Program-made: the position numbers and the translations under genes
DNA from: Cliona cf. orientalis
Lineage: Eukaryota > Porifera > Demospongiae > Clionaida > Clionaidae
NCBI GenBank assembly: GCA_963930775.1
Contig: OZ005690.1
Coordinates: 8,664,225-8,728,224, forward strand
DNA length: 64,000 bases
Direction: 5' to 3'
The notes under the pieces: generated by a model
The model's database searches: none
The model's input: the letters and a program-made list of their open reading frames with translations, nothing else
Told to the model about the DNA's origin: nothing
Part shown: one piece after another, positions 11,208 to 22,925 of the stretch
How positions within the stretch are numbered: position 1 is the stretch's first letter
Layout of the letters: the number at the start of each line of letters is the position of its first letter

Positions 11208-12689
11208 ATGGAGCTAGAGCATGCAGAGAGCGACGCTGAGGAAGACTATACAGTCACTTATGATGGACGGGATACAACCGTGAACCCCCCTAGCGCAGGT
11301 CCAGGATACTGGCCATCCTTCGTCTTAGATGGACTGGTCAGCGGTCAGCCTCAGTCACTGGCATCCAGCAGTCAGCCTCAGTCACTGTCATCCAGCAGTC
11401 ACCCTTTGGCAACTACGGTCCGAGTATCGAGTGGATCATCCCATACTAGTCTAGAACTACCTTCTACACCTGTCAACTCGGGTACATCGAGTGATTCCAG
11501 CTCCAGCTCAAGCGGCATGGAAATCGAAGTGAGCCACAAATATACCAAGCTACTTTTATATTAATTTTGAACCCACCCCCTTCCCTGAAAGCTGAATCTG
11601 GTGGATAGAGGGTGGTTGAAGGTCAAAGGTCACCTTGTACTTATTATCATCTTGGCTGGGTAAGAGCCGAATGATTGTGACTTTTAAGCTTCCATGGGGG
11701 CTTAGTACCATGGGTACACACACACACGCACACACACACACTGTACTACATGTATAAACTATTAAATCAGGCTTGGATTACCAAGAAACCACACACACAC
11801 ACACAACACAAATACACATGCACATTGTACATGTTATCTGTGCTTAGGTTGATAGTACAAGGGTTCGTGTATCCCCAAGTTCTGGAAAGCGATTTAATTA
11901 CACTGTAAAGTTGATGAAAATGGTTCAAAAATCAGACTATTCTGTACACAAGTTGCTCAATAAACCCAAATTTTCTTCACTTCTTGCTCTTCATAATGAG
12001 ATCACCTCGTCTTTGCATGTTGAGCCACTACAGGTTGGCTATATTGTGCCTGGCCATGGCTTGAAGGGCAAGCAGGAGTGCATAAATGAAGATTCTGACC
12101 TCAAAAGTATGTATGACGTGTACTCTGGACGAAAAAATTGTGATATAATTTTATGGTGCCAGTGTGTCACTGAGGAGTCAACCATAGCTCCTAAACAGAG
12201 CCAGAAGAGATCACACACTACAGGAGGAACAGCAAGCACCAGTACCTCCAAACGAGTTGCTGGTTTGGAAAAGATTGCACAGATAGAAGAATTGTAAGCC
12301 AGCTTCAGGAAAAACATGGTACTAACTACAGTGTGGAGAAGCTCAACTGCTGGGCACATTTAATTTTGATGAAAAAGCATGCATCATATGACGTTCCCCC
12401 TGAATACCCTTACTTCAAGGGAAAGAGAGGAGATCCAAAAGGAGGAAATTCTGCTTCTACCAGTGTTACCGTCTCTCCTGGAAATTCTGCTTCTGCCAGT
12501 GCTACCATCTCTCGTGGAAATTTTGCTTCTACCAGTGCTACCATCTCTCCTGGAAAGCGTGTAAATTTACGTAGTGAGTGCATGGATCAGTTGGATAAGT
12601 CACTTTCACTGCTGCGCAAGGGGTGTATTACACAAGAGCAGTATGACAAGTTGAAGGACGAGATTTTGAAAGATATTTCCAAATTTTGA
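11208..12689 (+). pseudogene. Two-exon gene with a frameshift; function unknown
   Basis: Exon 1 (11208-11528; first ATG 11208, frame open upstream) is Ser-rich and acidic (SDAEEDYTVTYDGRD). It splices in phase 0 over GTGAGC..TTAG to exon 2 at 11848. Exon 2 encodes a compact about-90-residue domain (RVRVSPSSGKRFNYTVKLMK to KNCDIILWCQC) whose length and pattern suggest a ubiquitin-like or PB1-like fold (inference). The frame stops at TAA 12295-12297, but homologous-looking text continues at once in another frame (VSQLQEKHGTNYSVEKLNCW) to a stop at 12689, ending QYDKLKDEILKDISKF. A one-base loss near 12290 explains this. A tripled Ser-rich repeat (SASTSVTVSPGN-like, about 12455-12555) precedes the tail. 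I believe similar uncharacterised proteins exist in sponges and cnidarians, but I cannot name the family. Confidence 0.6.
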
Positions 12690-12814
12690 TTCTTTGAAAA
12701 AAAAATGAATAGTTACACTAACAGTAAAATATTTTGAAATTGTAGGTCAATGACACTATAATCAGTAGTTTGTAATAATTTTAATGATTATGCTGATCAT
12801 TTATGTTATAATAA

Positions 12815-13798
12815 TCAAATGTAGCCTCCATGTTGGATCCAGTGTTGACACATTTGTGGTGTAAGAGAGTAGAATGCAGAGCGAACCACATCAGTTGGAT
12901 CTGGGATCACTTGCAGTAAAGTATCGTGTTTTCGTAAGTATCCCTTGATGTAGCTAAAGGTCTCCTCTATTTCATTCAGGTCTGGGCTGTACGGGGGCAA
13001 AAATAGCACAAGAATTCCAACTGACTGAAAGAGACTGATTACTTCATGAGTGTGATGGACTGATGCATTGTCCATTACAACTATCGATCTTGGATTAGTT
13101 CCATTGAATGGAAGCATGTTTGGAATCAAACTTCCCATGGCAAAATCAAGAAATACTTCACTAGTAACAGAAGTTGTAGCAAGATCAAGAGCAACCAGTC
13201 CACTTGTTGCTATTCCAGCTATGGCATTGATCCGAGTACCTCGATGGAGGAGTCGCTGTGTTGTGGGTGTCATGCCCCGTAAAGCGTACCCATACTTGCG
13301 TATACAGCTTCTGCGATCAGAACCTGACTCGTCTACAAAGACAAACATATCTGGACGGAACATTAGGCATTGTGTAATGTACATGTATGCACCTCACAAA
13401 GCATCACATCGTTGTAGTGCGACCTGTCGAATCTTTTTGCGCGTTATTCCACAAGCCTTTAGCAAACGACAGATGCTGCTAGGAGATATAGAGATATGAA
13501 GGCTCTCTCTGATCTCTTCACAAACTTCGTACAGGTACATAGATGGATTCTCGAGAATTATGCCCAAAACATACATCTCATTTGCAGGGCCCAGAACTCT
13601 CTTGCACTCCTTACTGGTTTGTGAATCAACTGAACCAGTTCTTTCAAACAAAGAGTAAATGTGGTGTGCTGTGCTGGCTGCAATATTCAAATTTCTGGCG
13701 ATACTTTCAAATTTCAAATGCATTCCGATACGTTGGTAAACAACTCTCCAACGAATATCCCCGCTATATGCTTTTTTTCTTCCAGGTTCAGCAGACAT
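12815..13798 (-). pseudogene. Tc1/IS630-type transposase with one nonsense codon
   Basis: The minus-strand frame is 328 codons. It starts MSAEPGRKKAYSGDIRWRVV, followed by a helix-turn-helix region (ESIARNLNIAASTAHHIYSL) and a second HTH (SPSSICRLLKACGI). The catalytic half has the DDE signature: VFVDESG (first Asp), VVMDNASVHH (second Asp) and LPPYSPDLNEIEE (Glu). The two halves are in the same frame and are separated only by TGA at 13394-13396, which fits a CGA-to-TGA CpG decay. The transposase is therefore inactive as read, but recently so, because no other break is seen. Clear terminal inverted repeats with TA duplications were not found at its edges. Confidence 0.85.
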
Positions 13799-13799
13799 T

Positions 13800-13990
13800 A
13801 TGCGGCAACGTTAACTGGGGAGCTCGCGCCAACTTCAAACTACTACGCAATGCCCAACGCGTACGCAATACGCGTATCCACGCAACACGTAAACGCACGG
13901 AAAATTCGAACACAGCCGCAATCCGCTGTAGCTCAACGTTCAATGTTTCCGTATACGCTCTGTACTACACCACGTGGTTAGCGTCATAAT
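13800..13990. repeat. Dispersed repeat with inverted partner at about 11042-11150
   Basis: The reverse complement contains ATTGCGGCTG-GTTC-AATTTT, also found in forward orientation at about 11042-11065, followed in both by GCGT/CGTG-rich text and a nearby CCACGTG. Looser relatives (TTTCCGTATAC, TTTCCGCATAC) occur near 18590 and 4540. The pair brackets the frameshifted gene plus the transposase, so they could be degenerate ends of a larger composite element, or promoter repeats. Confidence 0.45.
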
Positions 13991-16900
13991 GAATTTGCCG
14001 GGAAAGATGGCCACAGAGAGAGTGCCAGTACAGCAGTCCTGGTCTTAGGGAGAAGATATCGAGAGAAGCGATGGACTCTACACTTTGTAAGTTGTCTATG
14101 ATTGTTCTTATAGCTAAGGCTGCATGTAATAAACACCCCTGGGTGTGATTTAACATGAAGTACTTCTGGCAAAGTACGAAGGAGCCTGACACATGAGATA
14201 GCCATTCGTAGCCGTGAATTTACTAGCTAGCTGTGTGCGCTGTTTGATATGAGCTATGGTTGTGAAAAGCTCAGTTTACCTTTAATGTAGAAAATGTAAT
14301 TTTGAAGGCTCTGTACTGCGCTGTGCAGGTTGTGATAAGCTTTTATACCTTTATTGTGGAAAATGAAGTCTCTGTACTGTGATGTGAGTCTACCAACTCA
14401 CTGGATGTGATACTCTCACTGTGAGGATGAGTCTGCTCATTGTTTAAGATTTGGAAAGCTAAGGTACATGTATAGTAAACAGGGAGAGTTTGTGTGCATG
14501 TTGAAGAGTGTGTGTGTGCATGTATGCATGCATGTACATGTATGATGTACTTGTAGAAATTGGGGGGAGGGGGAAGGAGAGAAGGGCTTAAAGCCGGCGA
14601 CAAACATGAGGAAGGAGAGTCGACTAGTCTTGCATGAGATCGTATACGGTGGGACAGGTATGTATCCAAGCTGGCACATTTGAGCTGGGGTTTGTGTGGA
14701 TGTCAATGAGGATAGTGGCTGTTGACTCAACAGTGATTCTGAGACTGATACATTGACAACGTCTTCTCAGTAGCTGTTTATGAAGTTTGCTGCACAGGAG
14801 GTACTAGTTCCTTCATCCTCGTCCATAACCGTACAAGTAACATGCATGTCAAATTATCTGTGAATGTACGTGTATGTCCATGTAATTTACCTCGGTATTT
14901 ACCTCCTCTCTCTCTTTCTCTCTAACTCTCTCACACACACACACTCTCTGTCTCTGTATGTGTGTGTCTGTCTGTCTGTTCCCCCCCCCTCCCCCTGTTC
15001 CATCTATCTCTTTCTCTCTTCTCCCTGCCCCCTCCCTCTTAGATTCTCTGAGTCTTCAGACAGCTTAGTGTTGTGCTCAAGGCTGTGGGCTCCCTCAGGC
15101 AGGACTGGGCTGCTGCTGTTGAGCTCTGTTGGTCTACTTAGATAGTTAGGCATTGATATTGATTTTAGTAAACAATTCAATTCAGTATTATGACAGTGTA
15201 TTGTATGATGAGGGGTGGAGTGGATGGGTGGGACTGTCTTCTTGATTGACTTCTGGTGCCGTCGATCGTAGAGACGAGGGTGAGCGGCTGCTCTGTGTAG
15301 GATCGAAAGCAAGACAAGGGCCTCGAGTCGGCCACTACTGACTTACTGTGCTATGCTAGCTCGCTAAGCGTGGGTATCGTCATGGTGATCGATCGTGATT
15401 TGTAGATTATAATAGATCGATAACACTGTAGGTCCGTTCACGTAGCTAGCTAAAACTGAACGCCATTCTTTCTTTCGAGCGGTACACACACTGAACAAGC
15501 TCGGATCGTGCTGAAATTTTATAAATGAATGGGCAAAGGACTATACTTTCAGAATATCCAAAGGAAAAAAAAATTCGAAATAATAACATTGAGTCGAGTG
15601 GTCTGTTTTTCCATAGCAGGTCACAAATAGAAAATGCTATGTTTTTGTACATAGTGTCCTATTTATTAGGCGCCACTCTAATTTAAGCGCCACTAGCAAC
15701 TTACGAAGTATTTTTTGACTCCAAAGAAGCGCCAACTAAAGATTAGAATTATTTTTTTTGGCGCTGTAATTAACATATTTACGGTATTCTCTGCTTGTGT
15801 AATTGCTGAAGACCATCTATGTTTGTGTTACAGATTTATAAAATTTATCAAGCCTTTCTCTCTCACGCTACGATAGCACACTACAGTTATATGTATCTTA
15901 CCTTCTTCAACTGAAGCTCGCTCTCCGTACGTCCTTCGAGTCGCTCAGCGTTTTGACACAAAAGTTTTCACATGTAGCATAAAATTGGTGGCTTTATTTA
16001 GAAACAGCGCAATAATTACATATGCACCTTGTACCTTGTACACATGCGTTCAATATGCACGCGATATGTGATGGTATGGAAACGCAGGCAGAACGGTACG
16101 CTACATTGCTTCCATTGAAAACTAGGGTAGTACGAGAACGAAATGGTAACTTTTTATTGACAGCTACTGTAGGACATATACATGTCATTGATTCCTTACT
16201 ACTACACTATTCTAATTCAAAGAATCCAGGGAGGGGAAACTCAGATCCGGGGTGGGAAATACCTGTGCTCCCCACCCTCTAATGAATCCCTAATATGAAT
16301 GCTATCTCCACTTCCAGACTAGTATTGATTTATCTCTATTTTCGACGAATTTTGCTCCCAAGGCATTTATGTAAATGAACAACAGCATAGCTTTTCTACT
16401 CTGTACCAGCTTCATGGTGTGTTGCGCAATGCATCTTCACACGGGCTTAGTACACAATCACATACTGCTTTAATACTACCTCCTATGCTCATCCTAAGCC
16501 ATTCGTAAGCACATTCAAGAATGTAGACTTGATGCATTTTTCACACCTTGCAACTGTTCTTCGATGTATGCAGCCACAAAATTAAAGCACATACTGTATT
16601 TCCTTAAAACTCTGGGGCGCTTATTTACTTGCAGCAGTTTTTGACATGGTGTCAAAATGAGGCAGGTGTTCATTTGGGCCAGCATTTATAAAAAATATTA
16701 ATGAGAACACACTATATAATGACAGTGCAAAATAATTGGCGGATATCAGTCAATTTCCATGCGTTTATCACTCACTTCTTCTTGTGGTCAGTCATCATGT
16801 CCTAAACTACAGCTACAGCTACAATGCAGTGTGGTATTGCAGCTGCAGTACTGAAGCTACTGTAACGCCTGCATACCTCTGGGTTATGCAAACAAACCAC

Positions 16901-17287
16901 AGAGAAGGTGTAAGGGGTGGTAGTTCTCAAGTGTTTGTCGTGTCCTAACTTTTGTGGATACTCACCACAGCCACATTTACAGTTCGAATATTACAGACCA
17001 CTCGTCTGAGTCACTACACTATAGACATATACATAAAAATGTCCGACCAACTCTGGCTTTGGTTGGCCCTTATTTGCACTCTGTATAACCAGTATCAGGT
17101 TTTTGTCTGGCCCAAAAATTTAGGGTGGGGGGGGGGGGGGAATATGAGAGAAGTTGAAATAATGGACCGCCTTGGTGGCCCAAGGGGGTGGGTGCGGGAA
17201 GCTAAAGCATAAATTAATATTAATGTTCCCATAAAGGCACCTAAGTAACACTTCAACATAATTAGTCTTGATGTACAGACAACCAAC
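13991..17287. other. 3.3-kb noncoding stretch
   Basis: No gene could be supported. It holds a CT/TC-rich simple-sequence patch with CA/TG runs (14905-15045), GCGCC-rich inverted fragments near 15670-15770 that look like a decayed small element, and a G12 run near 17129. Short open frames here lie in low-complexity DNA. Confidence 0.5.
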
Positions 17288-17575
17288 CATGAGCAGCTGC
17301 TCCAAGTCCAGAATCACTCAGAGCTGTTTTCAACGACTCAAGAGTAGCAAAGTCCGTACTTCCTCTGCTGTCCCCGGGAGCCCACTGGATCCATTCTTCC
17401 AACAGTGCTCCTAGCAACGAGACTGGTGCTCCTTCACTCAGGTTTGGACGAGCTGCAATGTTGGCCACCTCACCCGGTAGAAATTCTAGATTGATGCCAA
17501 TTTCTCTCCACTTGGAGGCATGCTTCTTAAGCTGTCGAAGCAAACGTGGAATGTCTTTTTCGGTCAATCTTAGAC
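17288..17575 (-). CDS. Orphan Death-domain exon
   Basis: A 288-nt minus-strand exon (acceptor CTGCAG at its upper edge, donor CATG/GTTGGT at its lower edge) is symmetrical, phase 1 on both sides. Its 95 residues read GLRLTEKDIPRLLRQLKKHA, SKWREIGINLEFLPGEVANI, and later LLGALLEEWIQWAP and FATLESLKTAL. The spacing of helices, SKWREIG-NL and LLEEWIQ are typical of Death domains in sponge signalling proteins, which mediate homotypic assembly in apoptosis and NF-kB pathways. No partner exons were assigned; a Pro-rich phrase (SRPGRPSLAPP) 80-120 bp upstream on the minus strand might be one. The exon lies 8 kb above the NACHT exon, too far to link confidently. Confidence 0.65.
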
Positions 17576-17793
17576 CTGCAGAATGAAGCAATAAAACTAT
17601 TATCAAACAATAAATTCATCATTAAAGGAATTGTGATACACGTAGCCTCAACCTCACAAACCGTTGTAGGAGGAGCGAGGGAAGGTCGACCTGGTCTTGA
17701 TATCGTGTGCATGTGCATATACATGTATGTACACTGAAAATCTTTGTATGTCATGCATGACTATGTTAGGTTACACACATAAGTGTGGCCTAG

Positions 17794-18089
17794 CAGGGTT
17801 GCATACAGGATTTTTTTCTGGGGGGGGGGGGGGGGGGGGGGGGAGTGGCGATCTCACGGATGACTTGCGTATGTATATGCGCCGCTGCCATGCATATATA
17901 CTAATAAATAAATCACACAATAATGCTGTGATTTCTTTTTGCTTGTGTATGTAATCATATTATTTGTGCTGTATATATTACATGTATATTATTATGGAAT
18001 TCTGGGGGGGGGGGGGGGGGGGGGGAACTCAAGCTGGGGGAGAGGGGGGAGATCCCAGTGCGCCCCCCCCCCCTCTGCATGCAACCCTG
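17794..18089. mobile_element. hAT-like MITE with internal poly-G tracts
   Basis: Termini CAGGGTTGCATACAG and the inverted CTGCATGCAACCCTG bound a 296-bp element with CCTAG repeated directly on both sides (17789-17793 and 18090-18094). CAGGG termini are common in hAT elements, though those usually make 8-bp duplications. It contains two long G runs (about 17821-17843 and 18004-18025) and a C run. Confidence 0.7.
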
Positions 18090-18094
18090 CCTAG

Positions 18095-20655
18095 CGTGAA
18101 GCACAAAATGTAAGGATTGCAAACACGGCATAGAAAAGAAGGGGCAGTGGCCATATCCAGGCTGTGTAAACTCTGACACGTGTTCGAGGTTGGCTGGCAG
18201 TGTGTGTACGGTATACAGCGGTAGTTAGCAGCAATTTTTTTTTTTCGTGCGGCGTGATAGCATACATGCACATACGTATGTTGATGTTTACGTGGAGGTG
18301 GTACCGAAATTTTTACGTAATGATACGCAATACTACGCAATACTACACAAATAATTTGTGATCCGCTATGGAAAAACATACCACTCGTATAAATTTTAAA
18401 AAATCCACTATTTTGGTATCATCCCATGCAGAATTTAGTCTAGAATGTAACCGTCCAAGAAGCAGGTCCCAAATAGGATCTTAGGCCGAGTTATGGCCTC
18501 TACAATGTATACGGGTAACCCGCACACGACGTGCAATTTCTTTCGAGAAATGGAGCATTGAAGCCGTACGTACAAAAATAGCAATATTTCCGTATACTAA
18601 TCCGCGTCACGTATGCAGTCGACCTTAGTAATGATTTTACCGGACACTCTGCTGTTCCAGGACGACAAAGAGAGTGACTGTCATCCTTCAGAGAGCTGGT
18701 AGGTGTACTGATGCATGCCATAGCTAGCTGTTTTTCTAGTTTTGTGAGGCGAGTGTGTATAAAGGCCACGAGTTGGGCTGTTGCTAACAAATCAATCAAA
18801 TTCTTAGTTTTATCTCTAGTACTGTACTATACAGCACGTTCACTGCATCAACACAGTTACTCCAGCATGTAACTATACTATACTTTATTGTACTTTGAAG
18901 CTGTGATTCTTATGAACATCATGTATACATTGTACATGTCATGCACATGCACACTCTTTTACACACACTCACATGCAGCTAGAGAGATGCTGAATAACTC
19001 TACCTTGTTCTGCTGGTCTTCTATAACCTTTGTGTAGCTTAGTTAAGCTATGTTGATGTTTTTATGAATGTTTTGTGCATGCACATACATCGAATAAATC
19101 AATCAAGTGTATGGGTGGGGTCGATAGGTTGGGCTACTTGTACATAGTTGCCAACTTCTGATATAATATGTAGGAATACTATCAGCGATTAGCACCCGCA
19201 AAAAGTTTTGAGGCCAGCCCACTTTTGGTTAGCACACCCATTTTCCCGTTAGCCACACCTTCACCAAATTTAATAATAATAAATAATTATTTTGATAAGT
19301 GAGTACAAAGTATAACTGTCAATGTAGCTTAAATAAAGTGAGTCCAGTTCATTAACGCTCGGCGCAAGTGTACGACGGTTATACAGTACTCACTCCGTGT
19401 GTCTGTTAAGAGTCTACTAGCTTCATTTCAAGTTTATATGACAAATCAAACATATATACCTGTTTTTTGCCGAATTTTCTAGGTTTCCAATTTGCAAATT
19501 TCGATAAAAAGCTTTTTTCGAAAGATACAGCTCTTTTCACCATTATTAAATTTTGTAGGTCTCCAGCCCATGAACGGTGTATAAACAGCTCCGTATACTA
19601 CTGATATCATGAGCGGTCCTTGGCGATCTTCGAGGCGACACGCACAAGAAGAGCTGTCTACTATTGGGACAGAGATTAATGTGTCAGGACTGTCCTGCCA
19701 GAATCGGGACGGTTGGCAACCATGCCTGTAGAATATGGTCCATGGCCATCAACACATGCAAGTGGACGTCAAAGACGACTATCTGTAATGCTCCTATGGT
19801 GACGACGATCACCTCCAACGAGTTCATGGACTCATAACTGGTAGTTTTATTCAATGTACAGTAATGGCTAGCATGCTCTCCCAGGAGTCGTCATGAAGAT
19901 AATCAGATCATTAACCCTCGCCGCAAAGCGTAGGCGGAGGGTTACTGCAATCGTTTGGCGATTTTTGTCCGTCCGTCTGTTTGTCCGTCCGTCCGTCTAT
20001 TTGTCCGTCCGTATGGACAAATATAGGTGCCGATAATTGGTATTTTACGCTACAAGGGCTTGTACAATGCAAAAATAAGGATGTCCGCTGCTCCATAGGG
20101 CATTTCTGGCAACATTTGGGCAAGTCCTGACCAGAAATCACCACTTGGAATGGCCTCATCCTCCAGTATGGAGGGACTGGAGGAAGTAGGGCCACTCCAA
20201 AGTGCATGCCTTGTTGACGGTTGAATCACAAGTGTGTAGAGACTGTCTATAGCTACACCTCCAATAACACAAATAATTAGTGCATACTAGAGAATCAAAA
20301 ACTGCACACTCAAAGTGTTCTACGAAATACCTTCTTCTTCTGCCATAGTACGTTCACTTTCTTGAATATCGCCAAGTTGAATAGAGTACAGAGATGGCAC
20401 TAGACGGTAACTGAAATGGAGTACAAATTTATCTCAGGACTGAGCAGAAAGCAATATCATAGATATACTGGTGGGCTTGCCATGTGTACCGGTATCAATG
20501 ATAAAGAAATCCAATAGTCTACCAAAGATATCTTACCTTTCAGAGACTCGCAATCAATAGCAAATGCCTTCTCGAGGATCCGCTGGGGACAGTCCCCTTT
20601 CTGGTCATGTGATCTTCATGTGATACCGATGTAGATATAGGCCCCCACCTTTTGG
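18095..20655. other. Noncoding stretch with repeats
   Basis: No complete gene could be supported. It holds a small GC hairpin CCCTCGCCGC..GGCGGAGGG (about 19916-19941) followed by (GTCC)n-rich repeats to about 20015. Two minus-strand exon-like pieces (20410-20331, reading YRLVPSLYSIQLGDIQESER; and about 20207-20040) have splice-like edges but could not be joined to a gene. Confidence 0.4.
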
Positions 20656-20664
20656 GGGCACCCT

Positions 20665-20716
20665 TAGTCTCGTCCCCAGACCCCACCTCGATGGTGGGGT
20701 CTGGGGGACGAGACTA
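20665..20716. mobile_element. 52-bp foldback element, TAGTCTCGTCCCCAG family
   Basis: A stem of about 23 bp (TAGTCTCGTCCCCAGACCCC..) closes around a TCGA-type loop. The flanks GGGCACCCT (20656-20664) and GGGCCCCCT (20717-20725) match at 8 of 9 bases, suggesting a 9-bp target duplication. Related copies lie at 51326, 60814 and 60968. Confidence 0.7.
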
Positions 20717-21826
20717 GGGCCCCCTCGGCCCCATACCTGTAGGGATACACGCCCCCCAGGACTCATATCGCTAGCGAAATCGGATATCCTAATTAGCGGC
20801 GCGTGATTATGACGCAATCAAACGCGCATCGGTATGGTGGGAGGGGCTGGGGGTTGGGGATGGGGGGTTTATCTATGAAAGGGGGTAAATAATGATTGGC
20901 AGCAGCGACAACAGCGGTGGTGTAGTGGTTGGGGCTCTTGTGTGTGGAACAGAATGTAGTGGGTTCAAATAGTGATTCCGGAAGTTTGTAAAATCGGCAA
21001 AAATTTATACGTGCATTTGTATTATAAATGGTACAGAAAAGTGGCATAATAAAACGATTTCTTGCAGGCACTCACTCCAACCAAATTATATGCTTAAATA
21101 GTGTTTCAGAATCAGAAAAGATAGAAGATTCCAAAATTTTATGTTTCCCGGAGAATGGAGCAATGGTTCTACCGGAAATTCCACTTTAAAATCTTTAAAT
21201 ATTACGTTGTGGTTTACGATTTATTCCTTTCATGTGGAAACAGTTACCATTCACTTTCTCGTGCCAAATAGTACAAAGAACCACTAAAAGTGTATTATTT
21301 GAAGCATTGCTAGTACCTGCAAGAAAAACTTCCATCGAAAATTCCAACTATTGTTATTGCAAGCCATTGTGGGCGTGGCTGTAATCGCCATGTTCAGCGG
21401 AACATTTTGGCGCAAGAACCATCTCTTAATTCCACTGTGTTGCTGAGATATGGCCTGAAAACTAGGATGAAAGTTTTTGAAAGTTGTAGCTACCATTTTT
21501 ACTACAGAAACTTGGCAGAATATTTTGCCCTACCTTGATCACTAAAATCGTGAATATCTCGGGATCTACTCAACCATTTTTTACCAAACAAGAACCATTA
21601 GACTCGCAATTGGATAACAAATCATTTCATTATATCATTGAGATGTTTTCTAGCACTTTTAGAAATAGCCCGGAATCGCTAGTTCAAATCTCGCTTTATG
21701 ATGCTTTTATTTTATTTTCACTTGTTGAAATATTTTTAAGTTCTCGTAGGATGTTTGTACATAACAGGGATGGACCTGCTATTTACTAAACCAGGATGAA
21801 CCTTCCAATTAGCGTATGATGTGGCG
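20717..21826. other. Noncoding stretch
   Basis: Apart from the tRNA-like SINE head at 20905, no gene is evident. The last about 50 bp (21770-21815) recur at about 36305-36352 as a dispersed repeat fragment. Confidence 0.4.
20905..20990 (+). repeat. Possible tRNA-derived SINE head
   Basis: An A-box-like TGTAGTGGTTGGGG (20921-20934) is followed at tRNA spacing by a B-box-like GGTTCAAAT (20962-20970). No cloverleaf acceptor pairing was found, so it is not called a tRNA gene. The 3' tail of the SINE is unclear. Confidence 0.35.
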
Positions 21827-21835
21827 TCATTTCCC

Positions 21836-22916
21836 GGGCAAGTGGATTTAGCGGAAACGGACGAAAACGGAAACGAAAACGAACGCGAAAACGAAAACGA
21901 AAAGGGAAATGGTCGTCAAGAAGGTTACAATTTTGGTATAGGTCGACGAACTTATAAGTCTACAAGATAGTGTGGTGCATCCAGAGACTTGTCAAGGCAG
22001 GCTGCTCATATCCTGGGCCAACATACACTGAAAGTTTGCCTATCTGGAGTCCGGCAGGACCTTCCTGATCTTTGTAGCAATATTGCCAGGCGGCTATAGC
22101 TATCTGACAGGGGATTGAATGTCTATTCGTCTATGATAATTTGCCGTGACTGTCAGATGCAGGTATTATGTTATGTCAGATGTTAACTTTTTAACTATTA
22201 TTGATAAGCCAGGTAGTAACATGCTGGTAGTGCGCACGCCATGAGAGTCATGGCCCACCTTTATATTAAAGCTGAGCCTGGTGAATCTGGGAGGGCACCC
22301 GGGCCTCAGTGGGGATGAGGCTGGACTAGATGCATCACTGACGCCCTGTCATGGGATTCTACAATCGCCCAGAGTTAGTAGCTAGATACCTTCAACTAAA
22401 TACACGTAGCTAGCTTTATCATAGGTCAGTAGAGGACTACCAGATGAGGTCAAATATTGTTGAGTATCTGGTCACGGTTCTGTAATACTAGTAGCTATTG
22501 AAGTAATCATGAATGATGACAGTACTGTACATAGTACTGTTTAGCCATGAATAGGGGGTGACTCTAAGTGCTCCAGATCAGCTCAGTATCTGTATGGCTG
22601 CATAGCTGAGTCATTTTTCAGCTCATGTTGGAAGGCAGCTAGCTAGCCTGCTAGCTACCTGCGGAGGTCCTGCTGGACTCCAGACTGGCAAACTTTCAGT
22701 GTATGTTGGCCCAGTGCACTACATAATATATGTAGCTGGCATGAGAAGCCTGCCTGTGACATGTCTCTGGATGCACCACACTACTTTGCACGATAAAGCA
22801 GCTTACAAGATCGTCGACCTATACCACAATGTGAACCTTATCGACGACCCTTTCCTTGTTCGTTTTCGTTTCCGCGTTCGTTTTCGTTTTCGCGTTTCCG
22901 CTAAATCCACTTGCCC
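21836..22916. mobile_element. Long-TIR (Mutator-like) element with 9-bp target duplication
   Basis: The 1081-bp element begins GGGCAAGTGGATTTAGCGG and ends in its inverted complement. Direct repeats TCATTTCCC lie at 21827-21835 and 22917-22925, a perfect 9-bp duplication. The inverted arms extend inward about 240 bp with divergence, to GGTCCTGC-GGACTCC near 22073 and 22664. Just inside each end is a (GAAAACG)n-like array. Long TIRs plus 9-bp duplications are characteristic of Mutator-like elements. No transposase frame was found, so it is non-autonomous. Confidence 0.85.
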
Positions 22917-22925
22917 TCATTTCCC

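Noticed and set aside
14343-15312. Several overlapping reading frames
   Set aside because: They lie in CT-rich and TG-rich simple sequence on opposite strands and have no splice or domain support.
19911-20410. Minus-strand gene ending near 20 kb
   Set aside because: Exon-like pieces have plausible edges, but the reading frame runs into GTCC simple repeats and no partner exons or domain could be found.
20905-20990. Functional tRNA gene
   Set aside because: A and B boxes are present, but no complete cloverleaf or acceptor stem can be formed, and the B box is degenerate.
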